Shown in pieces: positions 1-10,150 of a stretch of 64,000 bases of DNA. Source of the stretch: Ophiobolus disseminans (taxonomy: Eukaryota; Ascomycota; Dothideomycetes; Pleosporales; Phaeosphaeriaceae); the NCBI GenBank assembly GCA_010093685.1, contig MU006238.1, positions 128,129 to 192,128 on the forward strand, read 5' to 3'. The notes under the pieces were generated by a model that ran no database searches, was not told the origin of the DNA, and saw only the letters and a program-made list of their open reading frames with translations. The translations under genes and the position numbers were made by a program. Each line of letters starts with the position of its first letter. Position 1 is the stretch's first letter.

Positions 1-1
1 G

Positions 2-1513
2 ATTACGAACCACTCACAAGCTCTACGGGAAGAGTTTCAGATCTTGCTCGACCATGACAAGATTGAGGATCTTGGTCGCATGTACAAGCTGCTCGCGCGC
101 ATCCCCGAGGGCTTGGATCCTCTACGCGGTCGCTTCGAGACCCATGTCCGTAAGGCTGGCTTGGCCGCTGTCGACAAGATTGCGCAAGAGGGCGACAGCT
201 TAGAGCCTAAAGTCTACGTTGAGGCGCTATTAGAAGTCCACACCCAGTATCAGGATCTCGTCAACAAGGCCTTCAACGGCGAGTCCGAGTTTGTTCGCTC
301 GTTGGATAACGCCTGCCGAGAGTTTGTGAATAGGAACAAGATTTGCAAGTCGGGCTCCAACAAGTCACCGGAACTGCTCGCCAAGTACACTGATACTCTG
401 CTCAAGCGATCGAGCGCGAAGATGAGCGAAGAGGACGACATGGAAAAGCTGCTCACCCAAATTATGACCGTCTTCAAGTACATTGAGGATAAGGACGTCT
501 TCCAGAAGTTCTACTCCCGAATGTTGGCGAAGCGTCTAGTACAGACCACCTCAGCATCCGATGATGCTGAGACGAGCATGATTTCAAAGCTGAAGGAGGC
601 TTGCGGTTTCGAGTATACCAACAAACTGCAGCGCATGTTCCAAGACATGCAGATCTCCAAGGATCTGAACTCCGCCTACAAGGAGTGGCAGTCAAACAAC
701 TTGGATGAGTCGGACATGAAGACCAATGTCGATGCGAGCTACCACATTCTTGGTACTGGTTTCTGGCCCTTGAACCCACCTACGACACCTTTCACGCCAC
801 CGCAACTTATTGTTACCACCTATGACCGTTTCGCGCGCTTCTACAACCACAAGCATCAGGGCCGCAAGCTGACTTGGCTGTGGCAGCTATGCAAGGGCGA
901 AGTAAAAGCCAATTACTGCAAGGTTGTCAACTCCAAAGCCTCGCCGACATTCCAAGTTTCGACGTACCAGATGGCCATCATGCTGCTGTTCAACGACAGC
1001 GATGTCGTCACTTATTCCGAGATCGCAGAGGCCACGAAACTCAACAAGGAGACTCTAGACCCCAGCTTAAGCGTCTTTATTAAGGCTAAGGTCTTGATCG
1101 CGCAGCCCGATGGTGGCAAGCCTGAGGCTGGCACATCTTACAAGCTCAACGTTGGCTTCAAGACCAAGAAGGCGAAGATGAACTTGAACATCGGTATCAA
1201 GTCAGAGCAGAAGGCCGAGGCGGAAGATACCCACAAGACCATTGAGGAGGACCGCAAGCTACTCATGCAGGTATGTACACCCACTCTACTACTCATTAGA
1301 TTCCAGTTACTAACATTATCACAGTCCGCCATTGTGCGCATCATGAAGTCTCGCAAGAAGATGAAGCACCAGCAGCTCGTCTCGGAGACCATCCAGCAGA
1401 TCAAGAACCGGTTTATGCCCCGCGTTCCCGACATCAAGAAATGCATAGACATTTTGCTGGAGAAGGAGTACCTGGAGCGTTTGGACGGCGACGAGCTCGG
1501 CTACCTCGCCTAA
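2..1513 (+). CDS. CUL1: cullin-1 (Cdc53-like) SCF scaffold, C-terminal part
   Basis: The reading frame is open from the left edge, so the N-terminus lies outside the window. The protein is the scaffold of SCF ubiquitin ligases: the C-terminal cullin homology region binds the RING protein Rbx1 and the extreme C-terminal winged helix carries the Nedd8 site. Visible marks are the cullin core (DKDVFQKFYSRMLAKRL), the stretch THKTIEEDRKLLMQ, the neddylation segment IVRIMKSRKKMKHQQL whose IVRIMK lysine is the expected Nedd8 acceptor, and the ending YLERLDGDELGYLA. A 54-bp intron (1271-1324, GTATGT...ACAG) interrupts the neddylation region. Its length is a multiple of three and it has no stop, so the unspliced frame stays open, but the intervening residues do not fit the family. 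Cullin-1 rather than cullin-3 or -4 is favoured by the ending. Confidence 0.93.
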   Translation: MTNHSQALREEFQILLDHDKIEDLGRMYKLLARIPEGLDPLRGRFETHVRKAGLAAVDKIAQEGDSLEPKVYVEALLEVHTQYQDLVNKAFNGESEFVRSLDNACREFVNRNKICKSGSNKSPELLAKYTDTLLKRSSAKMSEEDDMEKLLTQIMTVFKYIEDKDVFQKFYSRMLAKRLVQTTSASDDAETSMISKLKEACGFEYTNKLQRMFQDMQISKDLNSAYKEWQSNNLDESDMKTNVDASYHILGTGFWPLNPPTTPFTPPQLIVTTYDRFARFYNHKHQGRKLTWLWQLCKGEVKANYCKVVNSKASPTFQVSTYQMAIMLLFNDSDVVTYSEIAEATKLNKETLDPSLSVFIKAKVLIAQPDGGKPEAGTSYKLNVGFKTKKAKMNLNIGIKSEQKAEAEDTHKTIEEDRKLLMQVCTPTLLLIRFQLLTLSQSAIVRIMKSRKKMKHQQLVSETIQQIKNRFMPRVPDIKKCIDILLEKEYLERLDGDELGYLA

Positions 1514-1963
1514 GCGAGTCGTGCGCCTATGTGTCTTTTTCGTTCCGCCGTTGAGTAACGAGTAATGGATTACCGACTTCCTTTTCCTTTGTCACGGGAC
1601 GGAACTGCGTTCCAGGCGTCTGGTGGCGAGTGTATTCATGGGCAGGGTCTTTTTCATGGCATATGATCATCACGAACGCTATTGGGTGCGTCGTTAATGC
1701 CATCCTTGAGGTCGAGCATAGATAGGGGGTATGGACGTAAAAGAAGCGCCACAAGGTGGCTTTGTATGTCAAACAGAATGCTTAGTTATTCTTGCATGGT
1801 TTGTCTTGTGTTGTTGAGCTTGTGTGATTGTATCAACGTCTGCATTTACCAACGCTTGTTAGTTGCTTACACTACGAACAGTTCCTACTAATACATCATC
1901 TCTCTAGCGTTCCCTCATCTTCTTTTACATCTTATCAACCACGCTTCTCTGCACCAACCTAAC
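1514..1963. other. intergenic, cullin 3' flank and promoter of coiled-coil ORF
   Basis: No coding potential beyond short frames. The CT-rich stretch with ACATCTTATCAACC just upstream of the ATG at 1964 looks like an ordinary fungal promoter and 5' UTR. Confidence 0.5.
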
Positions 1964-2506
1964 ATGGCATCCACCCCTCCTCCACACGCCATCCAGGTCC
2001 TCCCATACCGCGCCGCCGCACTCGGCTCCGAACGCAGCCAGCTCCAACGCTGCATAACTGTGATGAACCGCTTCGGTCAGCGTGAAGCATCGAATGCGCT
2101 CACCACGCTGCGAAGCGAATACGATCGCATGAGTAATGAGGTGCAGAGACTGCAGTATTTGAATGATAATATGCGCAATCAGAGTCAGATGAAGGATGGA
2201 GAGATACAGCGTCTGATGCGACGAAATAGCGAGGATTTTGAACGGGCTCATAAAGAGATTGTTGGACGGGCGAATAGGGAGATTGAAAGGCTTTGGGGGA
2301 TAGTTGATGGGCTTGAGCGGAAGGATGAGAGATTGGTGCTGGAGAATGAAAGGTTGAGATTGGAGGGTGAGAGGTTGGTAGAGGAGAACGTGAAGTTGAC
2401 CAGGGAGAAGGATGTGTTGGTGCGGCAGATGTCTATGGGCCAAGGGGATAGCGGAGGGCACGAGAACGAAGTGGCGGATGCGAGCGATGGGAGTTTGGCG
2501 ACGTGA
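1964..2506 (+). CDS. small coiled-coil protein, unrecognised
   Basis: A single-exon ORF of 180 aa in a good start context (CTAACATGGC). Residues about 45-150 are a nearly continuous coiled coil rich in E, R, K and L with heptad-like spacing (for example VLENERLRLEGERLVEENVK); the N-terminus is proline-rich and the C-terminus is acidic and glycine-rich. I see no enzyme motif, signal peptide or membrane segment. A similar small coiled-coil ORF of unrelated sequence lies 4.2 kb downstream (6690-7160). Coiled coils give low-complexity similarity to many proteins, so no function is assigned. The long frame with GAG/AAG-biased codons supports real coding. Confidence 0.6.
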   Translation: MASTPPPHAIQVLPYRAAALGSERSQLQRCITVMNRFGQREASNALTTLRSEYDRMSNEVQRLQYLNDNMRNQSQMKDGEIQRLMRRNSEDFERAHKEIVGRANREIERLWGIVDGLERKDERLVLENERLRLEGERLVEENVKLTREKDVLVRQMSMGQGDSGGHENEVADASDGSLAT

Positions 2507-4151
2507 CGGAAGAGAACGCAAAGCATGTAGGTAGATTTTTCCTCTCTACTTCAAACTTTAGAACTCGCGCTCCTCTCGCAAGCTTGTTTAGACCTGCGCA
2601 CGTCACTCAATAGCTTTCCAGACTTCCTGTTGGCATTCGGTTTGCGCGCAAACACGTACATTATAGTCCACTAACTATCACCAATTCTGCTGTTCCTGAT
2701 TATACTAACCCTAACTTACACGCACACTTCTTCACAGTGCTATAACTTCCTCTAGTTCTCTACACATCATGGCTCCTAGGTAAAGTTTTCCAAGGTTTGC
2801 TAAAGTTCAGGTAGAAAAGAGATAAACAATTAACTAAATTAGTCGTATATCTATCTTCTTAGTCTATCTACTCTTTGATCTGCTTAACTGTATACTTTAT
2901 TAAGACGTAAAAGTTATATACTCTTTTGAAGATAGAAACGCTACTGCGCTATTAGTTTTTGCTAGGAAAGAGAAGATCACGCTGACGCGCTCTATCTCAG
3001 CCTCGTGGTGTAGAGCTGCCTGGTCTTGCATCATACAACACAACTGAGTCTTTCTTTGCGTTTTACAATAAAAAAGTCACCGAATACGCTTGGCCACTCA
3101 CCTATGCACGCGTGCGCATACGCAGCTCCGACCTTTGCAACCTGCATACTCGGCCCCAAAAGACACCTGATATGAGAACCATGACTGCAGATTGATGAAC
3201 ACACGACGAGGAGCTCGAGGGAATCACTTAGCTTCGCATAAATGCACCTGTTCCGGCGATGTCTACAAGCCCCCACGATGGGGCCATAATGACTTGGTCT
3301 TTTGGCTGCCAGCGTGGAAATCGTGCAAGCACTACAATTGGTGCATGATTTATACACCAACTGTGGGCAAGCTCTCTATGTGGTGGCGAGCTCGCAAGTC
3401 TGCTGTGTTGGAGTTGTGGAGGCTGTGAATTCTTCTGGCCACGAAAATATCCTGCCACATGGAATCTGGAAAATCTCAGACTTCAACTATGGGCGACATA
3501 CATCTGTAAGGTATGTATTAGCCCACATGGAGACACACGATATGTGCGCTCGCATATAGCTGGAGAGGGCGACGATGAGTGTCGTGAGGGTGCGTGCTGA
3601 CAAGCACGCAGAGCCGCAGAGGAAGCGAGCTAACTCTAATGCGAATACGAGCACCTACGTACCGCCATACTGTAGCATGCAGCGGTCAAAGCGGTCTTAA
3701 CGTCCAGTACAACCCCCATTCACGTCACGCTATGAAATGTTGTGTCTGCACTGCGCCTCGAGTCCAGCCAGAGTGGTGGAATATCTACAGCACGATGCTA
3801 AAGTATGCATGCAAGTCGCTTCGTCTTCTCCGAGTACTAAGCTACTAGGTACATTTGTGGAGCAGTCGTTCTTTTGCATGTTTTGACTGGACGCCATCTT
3901 CTCCTTCGAGGCTATGTAGCGGGGTCGGTTTGAAATCCTTCAAGGCACTCCTCACAAGGCTGAGACATTATCGACCACCAAAGTACCGGAAACAGTATGT
4001 TGAAATAACGCCCCGTTGTAGACACACTTTATGTTCGATATAAGAACGACCGCGGCCGGACTGTCATGCTCTTCGTATCAGTTCAGCGGCTATCCAGTCA
4101 ATCAGTTTCCAACACAACGCAAAACACTACTGTGAAACAATCATCTTCAAG
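2507..4151. other. gene-free region with an AT-rich, TpA-dense island
   Basis: About 1.6 kb with only short overlapping frames. Roughly 2790-2990 is clearly more AT-rich than its surroundings and dense in TpA, as expected for repeat DNA mutated by RIP. The rest shows no recognisable gene, RNA or repeat. Confidence 0.5.
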
Positions 4152-5546
4152 ATGGGGCTGGGATCATGGTTTCTTATGATCAATGCGTCCCCATGGAACC
4201 TCACCAGAATCGTCGGCTCCGAGCGCGAAAATCAGATGAACACCTGGATATGGCCAGACGTGTTCCTCCCTGGTACAAGGCAACGAGTTTACATCGAGTC
4301 ACGGGCGGGTGACAATGGACGTTTCGACGGAGCAGAGGTCAATTATCGTCTCGGGCGCGGCAGTAGGTCAAATATCCAGGTAGCATATCATGACCATAAG
4401 GACGCCGACCCGACAATCACTATCGATTGGCAATCCCTCAGCACACTGAACAATCCTGTTGGCTCAGTCACTCAGCTGCAGTGGCATAAGGACAACAACT
4501 CGCCATTTTTTATTTCGAGTCGAAGGACAAGCACTGATCAGCAAAGAGATCTTGTTACCTCAAACAATCCACCGAGTGACTGGATGCATTCCATTTACAA
4601 CCAGACCTCATGTCTGACCCTTCGAGAAATCGTCATTCCAGGAAGCCACGATGCCGGCATGTCCGAAATCAATGGGGCCAGACTCGGAACTGCAGTGAAC
4701 ACAGTCACTCAAAAGCTCAACGTCGGCGACCAGCTCAAGTATGGCTCAAGGTATTTCGACATACGCCCCGTCATCAGCGGTGGAGCTTGGAAAACTGGGC
4801 ATTACTCATTTGTCGAAACGTTTAACTTGGCCTGGGTCGGCGGCAATGGTCAAGACATCCGGAGCATCATCGACCAGATCAACGCATTCACAGCAAAAAA
4901 TAAAGAACTCGTCATCTTGAATATCAACAGCGGCCTCGACACGGACCATTTCCGCGGCGAAAGGGATTCCGGCTTCTCACAGGCAAAGTGGGAGGAACTT
5001 CTCGGTGGACTCATTAACCCTACCAGCGGCATAAAGAATCGCGTCACCAACATTGGAAATCCCCGCGATGTCACAACGTTCAGACTCGACCAACTCATCA
5101 AAGACCGCGCAGCAGTGATTATGATCGTCGATAGCGACACTAGAGACCAAAAGCCTGTCGACATCTCCCGCTTCGCAAACCAAGGCATCTTTACCGCCAA
5201 ACAATTCCCGATATATAACAAGTACGCGAACGACAATTCGCAAAAAGACATGATCTCGGATCAACTCAAGAAGCTGCAGACACAGCGCATAAACAACACA
5301 TCGGAAATGTTTGTGCTTTCTTGGACGCTTACCCAGAAGGATATCGTCTCTGAGTCCATCGTGGAGAATGGAGAGGCTGCTAACCGCGCGCTGCCGGAGC
5401 TGCTGTGGCCCGCGCTGTCGACGAAGACATATCCGAATATCCTGTATATCGATGCGTATCCGAGTAATAGGGACGTTGCGGCGTTGGCTATGGCGATTAA
5501 TCTTTGGTTTACCAGGACTTGCCCTCCCGAGGTAGTAAGGACTTAG
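4152..5546 (+). CDS. PI-PLC X-domain-like phosphodiesterase
   Basis: A single-exon gene of 464 aa. Residues about 145-460 match the phosphatidylinositol-specific phospholipase C fold: IVIPGSHDAGM carries the first catalytic His (H166), RYFDIRP is the conserved strand with Asp and Arg, and TGHYSF carries the second catalytic His (H217). Members cleave phosphoinositides or glycosyl-PI through a cyclic inositol phosphate. Residues 1-140 form a separate region (SPWNLTRI, FLPGTRQRVYIES) that looks like a small beta-sandwich binding domain; that is inference. There is no signal peptide, so the protein is cytosolic or unconventionally released. The family is common in bacteria and fungi. The gene sits between two AT-rich islands, a context that often holds accessory genes. 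Confidence 0.85.
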   Translation: MGLGSWFLMINASPWNLTRIVGSERENQMNTWIWPDVFLPGTRQRVYIESRAGDNGRFDGAEVNYRLGRGSRSNIQVAYHDHKDADPTITIDWQSLSTLNNPVGSVTQLQWHKDNNSPFFISSRRTSTDQQRDLVTSNNPPSDWMHSIYNQTSCLTLREIVIPGSHDAGMSEINGARLGTAVNTVTQKLNVGDQLKYGSRYFDIRPVISGGAWKTGHYSFVETFNLAWVGGNGQDIRSIIDQINAFTAKNKELVILNINSGLDTDHFRGERDSGFSQAKWEELLGGLINPTSGIKNRVTNIGNPRDVTTFRLDQLIKDRAAVIMIVDSDTRDQKPVDISRFANQGIFTAKQFPIYNKYANDNSQKDMISDQLKKLQTQRINNTSEMFVLSWTLTQKDIVSESIVENGEAANRALPELLWPALSTKTYPNILYIDAYPSNRDVAALAMAINLWFTRTCPPEVVRT

Positions 5547-6689
5547 GAACGAGAACCTTTTCCCGCTGGGATAACATTAGCTGGAGTGAATATTTTGGTT
5601 AAAAATGTCTTATGCGTAGATAAAGTTCTAGTTTTCAGAATTAATTGTATACTGCATCATGTCACTCGCGTGAGAAATTATGCTCGACACGTCGTCCGAG
5701 AAGCAAGATGAGCTGCGCACGTTGTGCGAGTACACCACAACCATGTCAGAACAAGTAGATGAGTATCAGCAAGACATCGATTCCATGTCAGGGACGCTGG
5801 AGAACGGTCGCGAGAAGATGAGCGCGATGTTGGTGTGTTTGGGGCATCGTACAGTCACGTTTCAAAAGTTTTAAACCCCAACGGCTTCCCCACCAAAAAA
5901 GCAATAATTTACACCTTAATAACTCAACAGCGGATAGATAGATTCTTCTTAAACTTAGATATAGTATAAAAATCGAAATAATAAACCGCAGAAAAATATT
6001 CTGTAAGAATAAATTTAGAGTAGTATAAATGAAGAAGACGTAAAGTTAGAGAGTTCTAAAATTCGCCTAATTAATATGAGAATATGGAATTCTAAGCGGA
6101 TAAATAAACTTTTTGTTCTTTAAAGCTACGCTACTTTATGCGCAAACATTATTTTTAAATATTCTTTATTTATTACTACCTTAAGCCTATTTATATTTCT
6201 TAGATTTAAATGTTGAGTTAGTCTAATATGTAGAAAAAGAGTTGGTATTATGTTAAAAAGTACACGTTTTGTTAGCGTTTGTATAGGGAAAACCATTGGC
6301 GGTTTAAAACTTTTGAACTAGTACTGTACATGCAAAGCTGTGTATCGGGAAACTTGAGCAGGATTGAAGACAAATGAACGACATGGACTAGCAGAATAGA
6401 AGGTTAGTAAAAGAGATGAGGGAGCTAAAGCAAAGGTTTGGAGCGCCGCTGTAGTGAACTTACGGCTTGTTGAAGTACATCATCGACGGAGAATGAGGTG
6501 AATGGCCATAGTATTCCGGCGCAAAGTGCAGCATGATCACCGATTTTGGTTTCAACAAGCACCCGCCCACCGGCGGATCACGGCCCCGTGATACTATGCT
6601 TGTCTCGATGTTTGGCCCTAACAACTATAAGTACAAGCTACTTCTTACAATTCACTAGTCATCTCCATTACATATTCCCGTCTCGCGAC
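5547..6689. other. AT-rich TpA-dense island (RIP-like) with a short coiled-coil frame
   Basis: From about 5880 to 6270 the sequence is strongly AT-rich and full of TA dinucleotides with few CpA/TpG, the pattern left by RIP on an old repeat. At 5680-5874 there is a 64-codon frame with coiled-coil character (EQVDEYQQDIDSM) that stops at the island edge. It may be a fragment of a gene truncated by the repeat, but this is too weak to call a gene. Confidence 0.5.
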
Positions 6690-7160
6690 ATGTCTTCCTC
6701 TTCCCGAAATCGGCATACAGACGACGAAGGTTTTATCGAAATCACCGCCAAAGACGCACAGCCCTACCTATCTAACGATGCCCTTACCCAACTCGAAGCG
6801 GACCTCTCTGAATCTGCTTACAATGCTTACATCGTGATGCATCGACGCGGGGCCGAGCTCTCCTGCAGCAGCAGGTCAGGGGGCGTGGAGCTGTCGCAGA
6901 CGATCGACACGATTCTACGTACGATGGACGAGAAGACCGAGCTGTTGCGTAAAACACAGAACGATAGGACCGAGCTATTGCGTCAAATGCGGAACGACAT
7001 GAAGGAATTGATGGGGAAGCTGGCTGCTGAGGACAAAGAGTTGGAGAAGGCAAAGCGAGATGCGAAGAGAGTTGAAAAGCAAATGGAGACGTTGAGACAA
7101 ATGGATGATGAGAATATGAAGCTGGAGAGGCTTGGAGGTCCTGGGGAAGCAAAGGGTTGA
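6690..7160 (+). CDS. small coiled-coil protein, unrecognised
   Basis: A single-exon ORF of 156 aa. The open frame extends upstream to 6546, but ATG 6690 (GCGACATGTCTTCC) fits better: it follows a TATAAGT-like box near 6628 and gives a Ser-rich acidic start (MSSSSRNRHTDDEG). Residues about 70-150 form a coiled coil of charged heptads, including a short internal repeat (TELLRKTQNDRTELLRQMRN). No catalytic motif, signal or membrane segment is visible. It could be an orphan gene near a repeat island. The function is unknown. Confidence 0.5.
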   Translation: MSSSSRNRHTDDEGFIEITAKDAQPYLSNDALTQLEADLSESAYNAYIVMHRRGAELSCSSRSGGVELSQTIDTILRTMDEKTELLRKTQNDRTELLRQMRNDMKELMGKLAAEDKELEKAKRDAKRVEKQMETLRQMDDENMKLERLGGPGEAKG

Positions 7161-7251
7161 ACGACGATATTGTTGGTTGCTGAGTACTGTTGAGCTAAGC
7201 CGGGAGGTACTGAATACAAACAAAACACATCTGCACGTCTCGTTATAAAGA

Positions 7252-8925
7252 TTACTCAGCAGGCCGAACGCGTATTAGCAAGTCCTCCCCTTTGAGCGGC
7301 ACCTGTATGCCACCGGACGGCAGCGTGTCGTCCATTTTGGGAAATATTTGCCCTTCAACCACAGCCATATCGAACCGCATAAGCATGACCGCCGTGTGCA
7401 TCTGCACCTCTCTCCTCGCGATAAACCGTCCGGGGCAGTAATGCGCTGCGCCGCCAAATGGCCGATAGCTCTTATGAGCGACCAACGACTTCTTCTCCAT
7501 GAAGCGTCTCGGATTGAAGGCTGCGGCATCGGCGCCAAAAACCGTGGGATCGAAGTGCATGGCTCGATACGGCATGAGCAACTTCCTGCCCTGGCGGAGC
7601 TTCTTCCCGCCAATAATAGTGTCGACCTGTACTGTCCTCGGGCCGATGGGCCAATTAGTGAGACGGAGAACCTCTTCGCAAGTTGATGCAAGGAGCGGAC
7701 ATGAGTTGAATATATAGTCGAGATCGGGCGCTGAGTGCTTTCCGCCCCGGAATGCGGGACCGATTTCGGTGGATATTTCTCTCATAAGGTCTGGCTCGAA
7801 GAGAAGGTGTGATAGGATCCAGAAGACTATCTTATACGTGTTTGCGTTCATGCTAGTCGGCTGCGTTGGTCATAATGCGAAAATACTGGTGGCTTGGAAC
7901 GCTTACACACGGAAAAACGAAAATATAATATGAGCCTTCTGGATTTCCTCGATGCCCATTTTGTCCATGCCATCAACCAGTGCCGTAATGATCCAAGATT
8001 CGTTTGGCCGTCTCTCTTTGGAGATCTGGAAATATCCCCTCAGTCCCTTCTCGATCGAGTTCTTCGAGGAACGAAGAGCTTTGGTAGCAAAGTCAGGGAG
8101 GTCCATCGGTAGCTTCCAGGATTCATCCTCGTAGGTCTGGAAATCAGCTAGGAGACTGGGGCACGCCTCGAACAGCACCTCGTCGAAGAAGGCGCGAGTT
8201 TGCGCGTCAACGATGACAACCTCGCTCCAAGTGTAGAGCGACACCACCCTTTCTTCTTCGCCGTCCTGAAGAACCATGCGGCCGCGCAGCCGGTCCCAAA
8301 CAAGCAAATCGTCGATGAAGCCTAGTAGTCTTTTCTCAACGATGTCAAGTTTGTCGCCTGGATGCATTTGTAACTTGAAGTTCTCAATCGATGTTTCCAT
8401 CCAGGTTTTTGCTTCGCCGGGGAACTGGTGAAATAATTTCGATGCGGTGTCGGTTGTGACACCGTACTTGGCTAACATTTCTATTACGAATGGTTCGAAA
8501 TTGAGCACTTTCGGTGCCCTATAGACGGTTTGCACATCCTCGGCAGATGGAACCACATATAGCGACTCTCCCATGATAGTGACCGCCCAAGGCTTGTTAC
8601 CGAAGCGTTCACTAAACGCATCATCAACGTTTGGCGTATTTGAGGTATCTTTAAAACTCACTTGCCGTTCATAAACATGCGATGGGCGCCTGTGAACATG
8701 GACAGAGTGTGGCCTACAACTGGAAAGACATCAACTAGTGAACGACGAATGGTAGTAACTCTTACCTGGGAAGATATATGGCAATTCTTTTGGCTCATCG
8801 GGGTACACCAAGGGCGACATGAAGAACTTCCAAGAATACCAACTAAGCCATCCGCATGCAAGAGCCACAACCGCTTGCAAGCCGGCGTTCATGTTGATGT
8901 CCGCGAATACGACTGTGGCAAGCAT
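7252..8925 (-). CDS. cytochrome P450 monooxygenase (CYP7/CYP8-like)
   Basis: Four exons on the minus strand, 8925-8766, 8719-8662, 8611-7907 and 7852-7252, joined by introns of 46, 50 and 54 bp with consistent phase, giving 507 aa. An N-terminal membrane anchor (AGLQAVVALACGWLSWYSW) precedes the Pro-rich hinge. The ExxR pair is in EEVLRL (E368, R371), and the heme loop FGGAAHYCPGRFIARRE carries the Cys ligand near residue 447. The loop has His in place of the usual Arg, as in some CYP7/CYP8-type enzymes, which hydroxylate sterols or fatty acids. It would be an ER-bound monooxygenase needing CPR; the substrate is unknown. A second P450 with a similar heme loop is transcribed divergently 1.2 kb away. 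The exon 3/4 junction is the least certain. Confidence 0.88.
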
Positions 8926-10150
8926 GACGGCGATTGATACGATGCTGTCTACGAATGCCGCTGTGTCTGTAGCTCTAGGTAGATACCACGGGTTGAGAAT
9001 TGCGCAGGAATATAACGATGGTCAGTGAAAAACTGGGCGAACGGCGGTGGCTGATGGTGCCACTTTCTCGGCAGTTTGAAACGGGTTGCATCCAACACCC
9101 CAATATATTGCGGCACAGCCAGTTGTGCTGGGAATAAGGCTAACGCTTTCACAGAGTAGAAGAGGCAAACGAAGGGGCCGCAAGCTGCATTGCCGCAATG
9201 CATGCTGGCTGCGGATGGGGATCCCAATGGCGTGGACCTACATGACACGGTGCAAGTGGATATGCTCGTTCGGATGATATGCACCATAACGGCGCAGCAG
9301 GACCCGGGCTCGTTGCCACGGGCTCAGAATGGAGGTAGTAAGCAGGGGCCTGGGTGCATCACACCGCCAAGCAACTGACTTCTACCTAGCCTGCTTCCGG
9401 TTAGGCACACTTTGCCCCATGCGTACATGCGTTACCGCACACAACATTGTCAACTTGCACATCACTTGTCCCTCCATCGCTTAATGCACCCGGCCTGTTT
9501 CCCAACGTAAACATATGTCCTCCACATGAGACCTCATAGCTGCCTTGGAATGCCCGCTCGCCACCTTGAGCGGACACGTACGTACCAGACGCCCGACTGA
9601 AGAAGCGCATGAACATTATAATCAAAGAAGGTTTCTGGTAGTCTGCCTGGGGCTGATTATCTGTGTAGGATATTACGGATAGGCTCTATCAGTCGTTACT
9701 TGTTTCTAGTCTGCCGTTGATCAATTTTAGAGCTGACATCAGCTGTGCATCTTGTTGCGGCTTTTCTTACTTCGGTGGGGGCCATTTACTAACCAGCAAG
9801 TATCGTTCGTTGATCTGCTACGAGATATCCGAGAGAGAACTTCTAGACATCCAATGGAGTCTCATGCTCAAATTATTGACAACGGTCCTTGTCGGCGTAT
9901 ATCTCCTCGGGTATTAACGATTTGCAGTAGCAGAGTTCAGGGTTCATGAAGGTCACGGTAGTACTAACAGCCGTGCAATTTCGAGCATTGCCCATCTCTT
10001 CTTCCTCTGACTCCGGTGAAGCCTGGAAAGTGCTAGGTATTCGTATCAACGGTGTTTCATTACCAGACCTGAATCGATTCACTACTTTATACATGCTCGA
10101 GTCCTGTCCCTCCGCAGGTACTCATCGCAAACCCTTCGATCCCAAGCACC
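8926..10150. promoter_or_regulatory. divergent intergenic region between two P450 genes
   Basis: 1.2 kb between two start codons facing away from each other, with no convincing gene in either direction. The short frames lack splice partners or family motifs. It must contain both promoters; I could not identify specific factor sites. Confidence 0.5.

Noticed and set aside
474..1452. Minus-strand ORFs opposite the cullin gene
   Set aside because: They are shadows of a strongly coding + strand and contain no domain.
1925..2526. Minus-strand ORFs of 198 and 92 aa opposite the coiled-coil gene
   Set aside because: The Leu/Ser/Pro/His-rich composition is what the complement of Glu/Arg-rich codons gives; no family features.
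8949..9625. Minus-strand ORFs in the divergent P450 promoter
   Set aside because: No motif, no splice partners, poor start context.
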